A DNA stretch of 64,000 nucleotides from Ancylomarina sp963977525 (GTDB taxonomy: Bacteria > Bacteroidota > Bacteroidia > Bacteroidales > Marinifilaceae). The DNA is taken from positions 62,001 to 126,000 of the forward strand of contig CAXBPC010000007.1 in NCBI GenBank assembly GCA_963977525.1. Direction: 5' to 3'. Numbering within the stretch: the stretch's first letter is position 1; every line of letters starts with the position of its first letter. Below are positions 43,488 to 52,463 of the stretch, one piece after another. The notes under the pieces were generated by a model. It saw nothing but the letters and a program-made list of their open reading frames with translations, searched no databases and had not been told where the DNA came from. Position numbers and translations under genes: made by a program.

Positions 43488-44270
43488 ATGACTCGATTAA
43501 TAACTATAATCTTTGTGTGCTTTGTACTAAGTTCATCTTGCTCTATAAAAACTGAAAAACACTCCGAAGTAAACTGTCCTGGGAAAAAGAAAAATTGCCC
43601 TGAGCTTATCGAATTTAATTCTTTGGACTCTCTAAAAATCTCTGCCCATCTTTATCAAATTGATGATAGTTCTCCTGTAATCCTACTTTGCCATCAAGCT
43701 CGTTTTAATAAATTTGAATACGCTGGTATTGCTGAGCGTTTGAATAGAATGGGATACAATTGTATGGCTATTGATCAACGATCAGGAGGACCAATTGGTG
43801 ACAGACAAAATCTTACTTACTTAAGAGCAAGAAAACTTGAAAAAGATGTCGATTACATTGATGCCGAACCTGATATTAAAGCTGCCATTCTTTATCTACA
43901 CAAAAAATTTAATTCTAAAATTATTCTATGGGGAAGTTCCTATTCTTCAACATTAGCTTTGTATTTGGCTGCTGAAATGGATGAAGTAAGTGCCGTTCTT
44001 TCTTTCAGCCCTGGAAACTATATGGCCGATAAAAAAGGAAGTTTAATAGATATTTTAAGCGATTTTGATAAACCGATGTTTCTAACAAGCTCAAAATTTG
44101 AAGCTAAAGGTATTAGTGAACTAATTTCGAAGCATAAACTCACAAAATATCAAGTTCAATTTATTCCAGAAGGAAATGGTCATCATGGTTCAAGAGCGCT
44201 TTGGATCAACCAAATGGGTGGTGATGAATATTGGATAGCCGTTGGATTATTCTTAAAACAACTTAAATAG
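43488..44270 (+). CDS. Lipoprotein alpha/beta hydrolase
   Basis: The 260-residue protein has a lipobox LSSSC (Cys18) and then an alpha/beta-hydrolase fold. PVILLCHQARFNKFEYAGIA is the oxyanion region, WGSSYSS (149-154) the nucleophile elbow with Ser151, and GNGHHGSRAL near the end supplies the catalytic His. An acidic residue in the FDKPMFLTSSKFEAKG segment probably completes the triad. Its cellular site is the envelope. The substrate is unknown, and dienelactone-hydrolase-like esterases are the nearest match. Confidence 0.83.
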   Translation: MTRLITIIFVCFVLSSSCSIKTEKHSEVNCPGKKKNCPELIEFNSLDSLKISAHLYQIDDSSPVILLCHQARFNKFEYAGIAERLNRMGYNCMAIDQRSGGPIGDRQNLTYLRARKLEKDVDYIDAEPDIKAAILYLHKKFNSKIILWGSSYSSTLALYLAAEMDEVSAVLSFSPGNYMADKKGSLIDILSDFDKPMFLTSSKFEAKGISELISKHKLTKYQVQFIPEGNGHHGSRALWINQMGGDEYWIAVGLFLKQLK

Positions 44271-44276
44271 AAAAAA

Positions 44277-44296
44277 GGGAGTTCAAATGAACTCCC
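44277..44296. terminator. Bidirectional terminator between hydrolase and ilvE
   Basis: GGGAGTTCA (44277-44285) pairs with TGAACTCCC (44288-44296), with an A run before and a T-rich stretch after. The two genes converge on it. Confidence 0.85.
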
Positions 44297-44321
44297 TCTC
44301 CTATTTTATATCTCGATCGAA

Positions 44322-45338
44322 TTAAAATTCGATAATTGTATTCCAGTTATGCTTGTCTTCAACAGTTCCGTACTGAATACCACGAAGTGTTTCATACAAT
44401 TTTAAACTTGTTTTACCAGCCTCATCACTATAGAAATAATCGACCTTCTTGTCAGCATCAACAATCTTACGAATTGGAGAAATAACAGCAGCAGTACCAC
44501 AAGCACCAGCTTCAGTAAAGTCAGCTAGTTCTGTAACCTCAATTGGTCTACGCTCTACAGTCATACCCATATCTTCAGCAATCTGACACAAACTTTTGTT
44601 TGTAATAGATGGCAAAATAGAGTTTGATTTTGGAGTCACATAAGAGTTTCCTTTAATTCCGAAGAAGTTAGCAGGTCCACACTCGTCAATATATTTCTTT
44701 TCCTTAGCATCTAAGAACAATACTGCAGAATATCCCTCAGCGTGAGCACGAGATCCACCTCTTAATGACGAAGCATAGTTACCACCAACTTTAATAGTAC
44801 CTGTTCCTTGTGGAGCAGCACGATCGTACTCGCGGTAAATCACATAGTCAGTTGGCTTGAAACCTTCTTTGAAATATGGTCCTACAGGCATTACGAATAC
44901 AGCAAATGTATATTCTGGAGCTGGACTTACACCAACTTGAGCACCATTACCAAAAAGAACTGGACGAATATAAAGAGAAGCACCTGACTCATATGGAGGA
45001 ACCCATCTTTCATTCAGTTTGATTGCTTTGATTACAGCTTCTTCGAACAATTCAAGAGGCATTTCAGCCATCATGATACCATTAGATGAATTCTGAAGAC
45101 GTTTCCCATTCTCACCGATACGGAATACTCTTACTTTTCCATCAGGACCTCTGAATGCTTTTAAACCTTCGAATGCTTGTTGTCCGTAGTGTAAGCCTGT
45201 TGCAGCAATATGTACATTTACTTGATCAGATGAAGAAATTTCTAATTCTCCCCATTTTCCATCACGGTAGTTACAACGCACATTGTAATCAGTTTTAGTA
45301 TAACCAAAACCAAATTTAGACCAGTCAATATTTTCCAT
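44322..45338 (-). CDS. ilvE: Branched-chain amino acid aminotransferase
   Basis: The 338-residue fold-type IV PLP enzyme transfers amino groups between 2-oxoglutarate and Leu, Ile or Val. Markers are ATGLHYGQQAFEGLKAFRG, the KVGGNYASSL segment with the PLP lysine, and IDECGPANFFGI, followed by VTPKSNSILPSITNKS. Length and motifs are of the BCAT clade and not of D-amino-acid or 4-amino-4-deoxychorismate enzymes. It stands alone. Confidence 0.95.
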   Translation of the reverse strand: MENIDWSKFGFGYTKTDYNVRCNYRDGKWGELEISSSDQVNVHIAATGLHYGQQAFEGLKAFRGPDGKVRVFRIGENGKRLQNSSNGIMMAEMPLELFEEAVIKAIKLNERWVPPYESGASLYIRPVLFGNGAQVGVSPAPEYTFAVFVMPVGPYFKEGFKPTDYVIYREYDRAAPQGTGTIKVGGNYASSLRGGSRAHAEGYSAVLFLDAKEKKYIDECGPANFFGIKGNSYVTPKSNSILPSITNKSLCQIAEDMGMTVERRPIEVTELADFTEAGACGTAAVISPIRKIVDADKKVDYFYSDEAGKTSLKLYETLRGIQYGTVEDKHNWNTIIEF

Positions 45339-45469
45339 TTTACTTCAGAATTTTACGATTAGTAAAGGATGTTTATTGTGTTTTGTTTTGTTTTGTTTAA
45401 GTATCAAATACTCAAGACAAAGATATCAAGAAATTTGATCTTTTTACCTTCAATTTATCTGATTTTTAT

Positions 45470-46273
45470 CTATTCTACTTTCAATTCAACAAAATATCCG
45501 TTGTGTTTTCGAATATTCATAACTTTCCCACCTTCGAACATTAAGTATTGTCCTTTTATTCCCTTTAACTCTCCTTCGTAGGTATCAAGTTTATCAAAAC
45601 TGAGACTCGTTACTTTTTCAGGATATTCCTGTACAGGATAATTAAGCTCACAGACTTCTTCTTCGGTATTTATATATTGTTGTAATTCCGGATGAAGTAG
45701 AGCAGCCGCTTTTTCTTTCTCAGCTTTCAAATCAACAGAGGCCTCTCCTTCATTTTTAAGCATGGCTCTCCAATTCGTTTTATCTGCAAAATACTCTTTT
45801 AAGGCTACCTCAATAACACCAGCAATATGACGATTCGGAGTTTTTGCAAGCTTAATGGCACGAACGGCTCCTTGATCTATCCATCGAGTTGGAATTTGCG
45901 TTTCGCGCGTTACTCCAACCTTTAAATTACTTGAGAAGGCAAGATAAACGTAGTGAGGTTTTAAAGAATGTTCCTTAGACCATTCTATATCTCGGGAAAT
46001 TCCTAAGTGAGTTTCATCTAACTCAGGCTTCATGATACTAGCATCGGTCTGAGGTAAACTTGTGAAACAGGTATAACAATGTCCTTGGGAAAAGGAAGTT
46101 TTAGTTTTTTTACCACAATGCACACAATTGATTTGGTGTTGATAAGCCCAAGTCAGCTTTTTACCAATAAGCGTATTCATATCAACTAAATCATCACCTA
46201 TAGGAAGTTCATATGTAATAACATCCTTTAGCTGAGTTCGCATTTTCAGTAAATTCCCTTTGTATAGCATCAT
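45470..46273 (-). CDS. DUF2797 family protein with a Cys4 zinc site
   Basis: The 267-residue protein has a zinc-ribbon-like CVHCGKKTKTSFSQGHCYTC with two CxxC pairs near residues 51-70, followed by the conserved segments HYVYLAFSSNLKVGVTRETQIPTRWIDQG in two blocks and AVRAIKLAKTPNRHIAG. This is the DUF2797 pattern. The VYLAxSxxxKVGVT core resembles GIY-YIG-like folds, so a nucleic-acid role is possible but unproven. Two adjacent ATGs can serve as start. Confidence 0.82.
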   Translation of the reverse strand: MMLYKGNLLKMRTQLKDVITYELPIGDDLVDMNTLIGKKLTWAYQHQINCVHCGKKTKTSFSQGHCYTCFTSLPQTDASIMKPELDETHLGISRDIEWSKEHSLKPHYVYLAFSSNLKVGVTRETQIPTRWIDQGAVRAIKLAKTPNRHIAGVIEVALKEYFADKTNWRAMLKNEGEASVDLKAEKEKAAALLHPELQQYINTEEEVCELNYPVQEYPEKVTSLSFDKLDTYEGELKGIKGQYLMFEGGKVMNIRKHNGYFVELKVE

Positions 46274-46306
46274 TCCGTAGTGTAAAACAAGTTTGTTCTT
46301 ATTTAT

Positions 46307-46816
46307 CTATTCCTTTAAAGCCTTTTCAATAATTTCCATCATCTCATTAAGCTCTTTTTGTGAAAAGCCTTTTGCTTGAAAAATGATCTTTCCTTCTTTA
46401 TTGATAATGTAGTTCCTAGGTATGTATTTCTCGGCATACTTCGAATATATCTGACGTTTAGGATCAGCTGCAATCGGGAAAGAAAATTTCTTCTTTGACT
46501 GAAATTTCTTCAGCTCAGCAACTGTATGCTGGCGTCCAATAGAAATCAATTTAAAATTCTCATTTTTAAAACGAGGCCAAAGTTGTTTTTCCAATTCAGG
46601 CAGTTCTTTCATACAAGGTCCACACCATGTAGCAAAGAAATTTACAAGTACAACTTTTCCTTTCATATCAGAGAGCTTAAATAGCTCACCATCCAAACTC
46701 ATCACCTTAAAATCTGGTGCTGTTTGCCCTTTTTTTGTTCTATCCCCGTCGCTTTCAACAGCCCATAAGCTCGTTGCTAAAACTAAGGCCAATAATATTA
46801 ATGTCAATCTCTTCAT
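46307..46816 (-). CDS. TlpA-like thiol-disulfide oxidoreductase
   Basis: The 169-residue exported thioredoxin-fold protein has a signal peptide (about 1-20), then APDFKVMSLDGELFKLSDMKGK and FFATWCGPCMKELPELE (Cys65, Cys68). The C-terminal YIPRNYIINKEGKIIFQA carries the cis-Pro loop. It probably reduces disulfides in the periplasm, for example for cytochrome maturation. It lies 39 bp downstream of the U32 gene. Confidence 0.88.
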   Translation of the reverse strand: MKRLTLILLALVLATSLWAVESDGDRTKKGQTAPDFKVMSLDGELFKLSDMKGKVVLVNFFATWCGPCMKELPELEKQLWPRFKNENFKLISIGRQHTVAELKKFQSKKKFSFPIAADPKRQIYSKYAEKYIPRNYIINKEGKIIFQAKGFSQKELNEMMEIIEKALKE

Positions 46817-46855
46817 TAGTCAGTTATTTAGTTGTATCGTGATCGGTTTATATTC

Positions 46856-48112
46856 TTATTGAAGAAGATCGTCGGTTACATCAACAATCTTATAAAGTTT
46901 ATCTGATCGACGAATAACAGTATCGAGAGCAATAGAGAAACTATCGCCTTTCACAGCTTTTTCAACTGATTTCAAATCTACACGAATTTCTTCAATAGTG
47001 GTTTCAACTACTCCAGTAGTTGGGCCTGTAATCAGGATTTTATCGCCAACACTCAACTCCTGAGATTCTAACAAGAACTCTGCAACTTTAATCTTGTTAA
47101 AATAGTTGGTTCCTTTTCCAATCAACATTTTACGCTTAGTTGCACGATTACCATATTCAGAACTCCACTCTCCTAGCTTTTGTCCCATATAGTAACCATC
47201 CCAGAAACCTCGGTTGAAAACCGTAGACAATTCTTCTTTCCAAACCGCTATTTTCTCTTCACCATAACTACCATCTAAATAAGCGTCAACAGCTTCGCTA
47301 TAGCAACTCAATACGGTTTTTACATATTCAGGAGAGCGAGCTCGGCCTTCAAACTTAAGCACACGAACTCCCGCATCTATTAATTTATTTACAAAACCAA
47401 TGGTACACAAGTCTTTTGGCGACATGATATATTGGTTATCAATCTCCAATTCATTACCCGTTTCCTTCTCTGTAACTGTATAAGCTTTTCGGCAAGTTTG
47501 CATACAAGCACCACGATTGGCTGATGATGATTTCTCATGAAGACTCAAGTAGCATTTTCCAGAAACAGCCATGCACAAGGCACCATGAGCAAACATTTCA
47601 ATCTGAACCAATTCTCCCTTAGGTCCACGAATATCTTGCTTAACGATTTGATGATAAATACTAGCCACCTGATCCAAATTTAATTCACGAGCTAACACAA
47701 CAACATCGGCAAACTGAGAATAAAACTTCACCGACTCGATATTGGTAATATTACATTGTGTTGAAATATGAACTTCAACATCGATAGATCGAGCATAAAG
47801 AATCACAGATACATCAGCAGCAATTATGGCTGTAACCCCATTCTCCTTTGCTGAATCAATCACCTCATGCATCAAATTCATCTCATTATCATACAAAACC
47901 GTATTCACAGTCAAGTATGTCTTCACCTCATTCTCTTTGCAGATCTTTACGATCTCACGAAGATCATCTTTAGTGAAGTTATTCGACGATCGAGCACGCA
48001 TGTTCAATTGCTCAATTCCAAAATAAATGGAATTAGCTCCTCCCTGAATAGCAGCCATTAAGGATTCATATGATCCAACAGGTGCCATTAATTCTATATC
48101 TGTTCGCTTCAT
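46856..48112 (-). CDS. U32-family protein (tRNA/rRNA hydroxylation type)
   Basis: The 418-residue protein has the U32 signature. It begins with IELMAPVGSYESLMAAIQGGANSIYFG, and the Cys-containing core VSGKCYLSLHEKSSSANRG is followed by ACMQTCRKAYTV, whose cysteines bind an iron-sulfur cluster in characterised members. Relatives YegQ/TrhP and RlhA hydroxylate tRNA or rRNA bases, so that role is more likely than peptidase activity. Length is nearest the TrhP group. An upstream 660-bp divergent intergenic region precedes it. Confidence 0.87.
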   Translation of the reverse strand: MKRTDIELMAPVGSYESLMAAIQGGANSIYFGIEQLNMRARSSNNFTKDDLREIVKICKENEVKTYLTVNTVLYDNEMNLMHEVIDSAKENGVTAIIAADVSVILYARSIDVEVHISTQCNITNIESVKFYSQFADVVVLARELNLDQVASIYHQIVKQDIRGPKGELVQIEMFAHGALCMAVSGKCYLSLHEKSSSANRGACMQTCRKAYTVTEKETGNELEIDNQYIMSPKDLCTIGFVNKLIDAGVRVLKFEGRARSPEYVKTVLSCYSEAVDAYLDGSYGEEKIAVWKEELSTVFNRGFWDGYYMGQKLGEWSSEYGNRATKRKMLIGKGTNYFNKIKVAEFLLESQELSVGDKILITGPTTGVVETTIEEIRVDLKSVEKAVKGDSFSIALDTVIRRSDKLYKIVDVTDDLLQ

Positions 48113-48774
48113 GAATTTTCAATATGAACGATCAGGCTTTGTTCCTGATTGTTGTGGAAAGGTAGTCACGAGAATTATGCAATTCATCAATACCTTTAGT
48201 TAAAGTTTATTAATCTGAACCAGTTACTTACAATAACAAATAGTTTCACTAAAGGTGCTGAATTCCTGATTTTCAGCAAAAGTAATCTTTATCAGGCACT
48301 CATGCAAAATATTAAAAGAAAGACAAGTCTTTTATTTTCACGTAAAGCTCACAGCTATATTTGCTTAAAGCTGACAAATATTGTACTTTCGCCGTCAGCT
48401 ATTAATTGATTCACGGGATTATCATCTTCCTTATTCACATTCGTTGAAGTTTATTATAGGAAATAACCCCACTTCCGTGCAATATAACGGAACCTTATTG
48501 AAATGTATTCGTCCAAATATGTAGGACATATATCTTCACTATTGTTTTTTACTGATAGCTTTTTAGAATTGTTTTCAAAACGACTTTTGAGACAGTGAGA
48601 TTTTCACCTTAATTTTATAGATGAAAAGCCTCTTTGCCTCATTACAACTCGTTTATTATTAAAACAATTTACAACAAATAGCTTCAGATATTCTGGCTAA
48701 AATCGAATAGGAATAGCGATTGATTATCTGACGAGTAATTGAATACGTTTACAACTAAAAACATATTTTTTTCG
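48113..48774. other. Divergent intergenic region with a long leader for the KamA-like gene
   Basis: No gene was recognised in these 662 bp. TTTG (48360-48363), 20 bp, then TACTTTCG (48384-48391) forms a near-consensus plus-strand promoter. It would give about 375 nt of leader before the ATG at 48775. No known riboswitch pattern was recognised in it. Confidence 0.5.
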
Positions 48775-50049
48775 ATGAAGTATAAAGTTTATACACAAAA
48801 GACCTTTAAAAATATCCCTCAGATACAGAAATTGACAACTGCACAGATATTTGATATTGAGGTTTTGGGGGAGATTTTTCCCTTTAAGGTAAACAACTAT
48901 GTGGTTGATGAGTTGATAGATTGGGATAACTTCAGCGAGGATCCTATTTTTCGTTTAACTTTCCCTCAAAAAGGGATGCTTTCAACAAAATATTTCGATA
49001 AGATGGCGCAGCTTATACAAGCTAAAGCTACTTCAAAAGAAATTACAAAAGCATCAAACGAAATCAGATTAACATTAAACCCCAACCCTTCGGGACAAGC
49101 AAATAACTTACCTGAGTTGAATGGCGAAAAGCTAATGGGTGCTCAGCATAAGTACAAGGAAACCATGCTGTTTTTCCCTACTCAGGGACAAACCTGCCAT
49201 GCCTACTGTACTTTCTGTTTCCGATGGCCACAGTTTACCAATTTAGAAGGCTTAAAGTTTGCCATGAAGGAAATCGATCTTGTTGTTGCTTATCTGCAAG
49301 AGCATGACGAGATTACAGATTTATTATTCACGGGTGGTGATCCGATGATTATGAAATCAAAAGTTTTCAAGGCGTATATCGATGCAATTCTTGAAGCTGA
49401 TCTTCCAAATCTAAAAACCATACGTATTGGCTCAAAGACATTGGCTTACTGGCCATATCGATATACTAAAGACGATGATGCTAAAGAGCTTCTTGATGTG
49501 TTTAGATCGATTACTGATGCTGGACTAAGTCTATCATTTATGGCACACTTCAATCATGTTAGTGAATTGAAAACTGCCGCTGTTGCCATTGCAACTAAAG
49601 CTATTCGCGAAACAGGTGCAGTTATCAGAACTCAGTCTCCTTTACTAAGACACTTGAATGACGATGCTGACATGTGGGCAAATATGTGGCGTAAACAAGT
49701 AGATATGGGAATGATTCCTTACTATATGTTTATGGCTCGTGAGACAGGTGCTCAGGAGTATTTTGGTTTAACACTTGAAGAGGCTTGGAATATATTTCGC
49801 GATGCTTATTCACAAGTGAGTGGTATTTGCCGTACTGTACGAGGACCAGTTATGTCTGCAAATCCTGGTAAAGTTCAGGTTTTAGGTATTACTGAGATTA
49901 ATGGCGAAAAACAATATGCTCTTAATTTCTTGCAAGGACGAAATCCTAAATGGGTGGGACAACCATTCTTTGCAAAATACAACGATAAAGCACTTTGGTT
50001 AAGCGATCTTGAACCTGCATTTGCAGATAAGTTCATGTTCGAAGATTAA
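48775..50049 (+). CDS. KamA-family radical SAM protein (lysine 2,3-aminomutase-like)
   Basis: With the ATG at 48775 (MKYKVYTQKTF) the protein has 424 residues. A TTG at 48739 would add 12. The cluster motif CHAYCTFC (Cys141, 145, 148) lies in TQGQTCHAYCTFCFRW, and LLFTGGDPMIM is the SAM-binding part. Lysine 2,3-aminomutase keeps a PGGGGK motif for its PLP lysine. Here the equivalent region reads SANPGKVQVLG, so a lysine is present but the glycine run is not. It is therefore a family relative with uncertain substrate. It lies 10 kb from the lysine fermentation operon and has its own promoter and terminator. Confidence 0.85.
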   Translation: MKYKVYTQKTFKNIPQIQKLTTAQIFDIEVLGEIFPFKVNNYVVDELIDWDNFSEDPIFRLTFPQKGMLSTKYFDKMAQLIQAKATSKEITKASNEIRLTLNPNPSGQANNLPELNGEKLMGAQHKYKETMLFFPTQGQTCHAYCTFCFRWPQFTNLEGLKFAMKEIDLVVAYLQEHDEITDLLFTGGDPMIMKSKVFKAYIDAILEADLPNLKTIRIGSKTLAYWPYRYTKDDDAKELLDVFRSITDAGLSLSFMAHFNHVSELKTAAVAIATKAIRETGAVIRTQSPLLRHLNDDADMWANMWRKQVDMGMIPYYMFMARETGAQEYFGLTLEEAWNIFRDAYSQVSGICRTVRGPVMSANPGKVQVLGITEINGEKQYALNFLQGRNPKWVGQPFFAKYNDKALWLSDLEPAFADKFMFED

Positions 50050-50069
50050 TCGAAACTCATATAAAACAG

Positions 50070-50101
50070 AAAGCCATCGCTCTTTATAGAGCGATGGCTT
50101 T
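50070..50101. terminator. Bidirectional terminator between KamA-like and DEAD-like genes
   Basis: A perfect 13-bp stem (50070-50082 with 50089-50101) with a TTTATA loop sits between two convergent genes. Confidence 0.93.
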
Positions 50102-50124
50102 TATATTTTCAGAATATTTACTTT

Positions 50125-50766
50125 CTATTCCTGGCTTTCTTCTTTGCTAGTCTCTTCCTTTATTTCCACAATCTCAGGAGCAATCATATAATATTCCAGA
50201 TAGTCGTTTATTCTCACATTCATCTCCGTGGTGAAAACAATACGCTGAGCGTCAGGAGTACTCGTTGTTAATCGATCTATCTGAGATGTAATTTCATGTT
50301 TAAACACAGCGTATCCATCGTCGACAATATACATTTTTAAACCATTCAGGTTCATTCCCGAATTGGAATAAAGTTCATTTAAGAACTTAGCTGGCCCAAT
50401 TAGCACATCGCAACCGGCATAGACTCTGTCGCGTTGCTTAAGCATATGCTCACCCTGAAAAACGGCAAATACACGTAAGTCGGTATGTTCAGCTAATAGG
50501 TCGAACTGCTCTTTCATGGCCTCTGCTTTCGCTCTATCTTCCACAACGATTAAAGCTCTAGGAACATCCTCAAGAGCTTCTTTCAGTTGCTGAATAACGG
50601 TAATAACAATGGCAGTGGTTTTACCTGATTGCTCAGGAGCAATAAACAGACAGTCACGCCCACTTTTCATCTTGCCAATTGTCTTTTTTTGTATAGGTGT
50701 CGGCTTTTCAAAACCCTCTTGTTCAAGGGCAATTGTTAGCTGTTCGTCGAGTTTCTTTAAAAACAT
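50125..50766 (-). CDS. Single-domain DEAD-box-like protein with degenerate motifs
   Basis: The 213-residue protein corresponds only to the first RecA-like domain of a DEAD-box helicase. It keeps the Q motif GFEKPTPIQ and a good P-loop APEQSGKT (residues 43-50). Motif II reads VDDGY in place of DEAD, motif III reads FTTEM in place of SAT, and motif Ia (PTREL) is lost. It ends in a clean Glu-rich tail (EETSKEESQE) with a proper stop. The second RecA domain is missing. It may bind ATP and RNA without unwinding it. Confidence 0.8.
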   Translation of the reverse strand: MFLKKLDEQLTIALEQEGFEKPTPIQKKTIGKMKSGRDCLFIAPEQSGKTTAIVITVIQQLKEALEDVPRALIVVEDRAKAEAMKEQFDLLAEHTDLRVFAVFQGEHMLKQRDRVYAGCDVLIGPAKFLNELYSNSGMNLNGLKMYIVDDGYAVFKHEITSQIDRLTTSTPDAQRIVFTTEMNVRINDYLEYYMIAPEIVEIKEETSKEESQE

Positions 50767-51148
50767 ATCTTCTAGTTAATCCGAATCAATAAGCCACAAA
50801 GATGGCAATTATCCCTAGCAAAGAGAAATTTAGGAAGAGAATAGCAAAAAGCAAGTAAAACCTACTAGCTTAAGATCTTACAGTAAGATCATATAATCAC
50901 TCTTCATTTTCGAATATCTAATTTTACAAAACAATTGACTAAAAATATTCTAAATAGACATTATTCTTCATAATACAAATTTACATTAACCTTCTGAAAA
51001 TCACAGAATAAACTCATAACCAACCCATCTAAACAGAATTAATATTTTTTTATTATTCTAAACTTGTATTTAAAAGATACAATTCTTTTTAACTTTAATA
51101 TATATTATCAAATCACATTATTCTTTTAAAAAACTTAAAATTAGTATT
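50767..51148. other. Divergent AT-rich intergenic region
   Basis: These 382 bp hold no gene. The half next to 51149 is extremely AT-rich (long T and A runs). No clear TAnnTTTG was found for either gene. Confidence 0.4.
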
Positions 51149-51625
51149 ATGAGTGTAGAAAATAAAGTTAAAATCGTTTTAACGGAAGAACAAAAAACAG
51201 CTATAGCAGGAGGACTAAAAGCTATAAAGGATACTTTAGAATCGGTTCTTATTAGTTTAACACCTTCAGAAAAGAGAGCCTTATTGAAATTAGGCGATAA
51301 ATCAATCAGTTTTGTCAATAAATGTTTGATGTATGCAGAACAGAAACCTGAATTTGTGCCTAGCTATATAGATAAAAATGAATGGGAAATTGACATGCAG
51401 GCCCGAAATGATTTGTCACCTTTCAATGCCGAAATTCAAGAGTTAAACAGTCTTTTATTAGATACAATAACACTATGTGGCAACGAAGCGTTTCGTCAAT
51501 CTTTAACCTACTACAACTCGGTAAAGCAGGCAGCAAAAGATAATATTCCTGGTGCTAAACCAATTTACGAGGAGTTAAAACAACAGTTCCCAAACCACAA
51601 AAAACAAAAAGAAGCAGCTGAATAA
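51149..51625 (+). CDS. Hypothetical soluble protein
   Basis: The 158-residue protein is all helical by eye, acidic to neutral, with no signal or membrane segment. Visible features are a first helix ending in LTEEQKTAIAGGLKAIKDTLE, a middle LSPFNAEIQELNSLLLDTI and a Lys-rich C-terminus (NHKKQKEAAE). I do not recognise the family, although similar short helical proteins occur as paralogues in Bacteroidota. It has its own downstream terminator and borders the accessory patch. Confidence 0.7.
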   Translation: MSVENKVKIVLTEEQKTAIAGGLKAIKDTLESVLISLTPSEKRALLKLGDKSISFVNKCLMYAEQKPEFVPSYIDKNEWEIDMQARNDLSPFNAEIQELNSLLLDTITLCGNEAFRQSLTYYNSVKQAAKDNIPGAKPIYEELKQQFPNHKKQKEAAE

Positions 51626-52094
51626 TTCTATCGAATTTATTTAAAGAACTAGGAAGGGAACCCCTAAAACCAAAGAGAATAATTGGTTTTAGGGATTTTA
51701 TCATTCTATTTTATAAATCTAAACCCAAAAGTTAGACATCGAACTAATACTATAGCCTAAGGCTATTCATTTTTATACGCGGAGTACATCTTATATGTCT
51801 CGCGATACTCTTTTTTTATCTTCCGATACTAAATTTTAACCGACGAGTACTTCCAGAATGTAAACACCGACTAATTTTTCATCTCAGTTTACTAAAATTT
51901 AGTCGATTAGTACACTTTTAGTGTAAAACGAAATACATTTTAAGTACTGAAGGACATTTGGGATATACCACAATAATATTTTTAGTGAAAAATCTTATGA
52001 TTTATAATTACTCCTCACATACAACTATCATAATATTTTATACTTTTACACACCTGTTAAACATGACATAACTCTAATCTGTAAAATAAGTACT
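51626..52094. other. 469-bp intergenic region with terminator and inverted repeats
   Basis: After the terminator at 51662-51694 there is no gene. CGACTAATTTT (51868-51878) is mirrored by AAAATTTAGTCG (51894-51905) with one extra T. GACGAGTAC (51842-51850) resembles GATTAGTAC (51905-51913), with an AGTACAC/GTGTA pair nearby. These may be regulatory, or remnants of a repeat. Confidence 0.4.
51662..51694 (+). terminator. Terminator after the hypothetical gene at 51149
   Basis: CCCTAAAACCAA (51662-51673) pairs perfectly with TTGGTTTTAGGG (51683-51694), followed by ATTTTAT. It lies 37 bp after the stop. Confidence 0.85.
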
Positions 52095-52445
52095 ATGATT
52101 AAAACTTTTACCGCAGTAATTCTCCTACTCGTATCCTTTACCGTAAAGGCACAAAACATAAACATTCCCGATGCCAATTTTAAAAAGGCATTGGTCGATA
52201 ATACTGAGATTAATACCGATGGCGATGTGGAAATTTCGGAAAGTGAGGCTGTTGCATTTACTGTTGGCCTTTATATAAATGGCCTTGAAATTTCAGATTT
52301 AACAGGTACTGAATATTTTACAAACCTGACAAATCTAGATTGCCAGTTCAACCAGTTAAACTCTGATGGGTCTAAAGACTCCGTCAGGTTTCAAACTAAA
52401 CTAATTGAAAACATATCAGAGCCCGAAGGACCTGATAGAGTTTAA
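52095..52445 (+). pseudogene. 5' fragment of a secreted leucine-rich-repeat-type protein, broken by a REP-like element
   Basis: The reading frame has a good signal peptide (MIKTFTAVILLLVSFTVKAQ) and then INIPDANFKKALVDNT and LNGLEISDLTG-like sequence ending in FTNLTNLDCQFNQL. This is the standard opening of internalin-like LRR secreted proteins of Bacteroidota, which go on for many repeats and end in a sorting domain. Here the LRR stops after one unit. The last 28 or so residues (from NSDGSKDSVRF) are encoded by a REP-like palindrome at 52359-52442. The rest of the gene is missing, so it is a disrupted gene with an accidental tail. Confidence 0.8.
52359..52442. repeat. REP-like palindrome pair, copy A1
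   Basis: Two hairpins lie head to head: CTGATGGGTCTAAAGAC with TCCGTCAG (about 52362-52386), and ATCAGAGCCCGAAGGACCTGAT (about 52415-52436). Outer AACTCT and AGAGTT close the unit. It matches 53100-53185 at roughly 80% or better, with paired substitutions that keep the stems. Confidence 0.8.
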
Positions 52446-52463
52446 AATCAAAACCTAAGCAAT

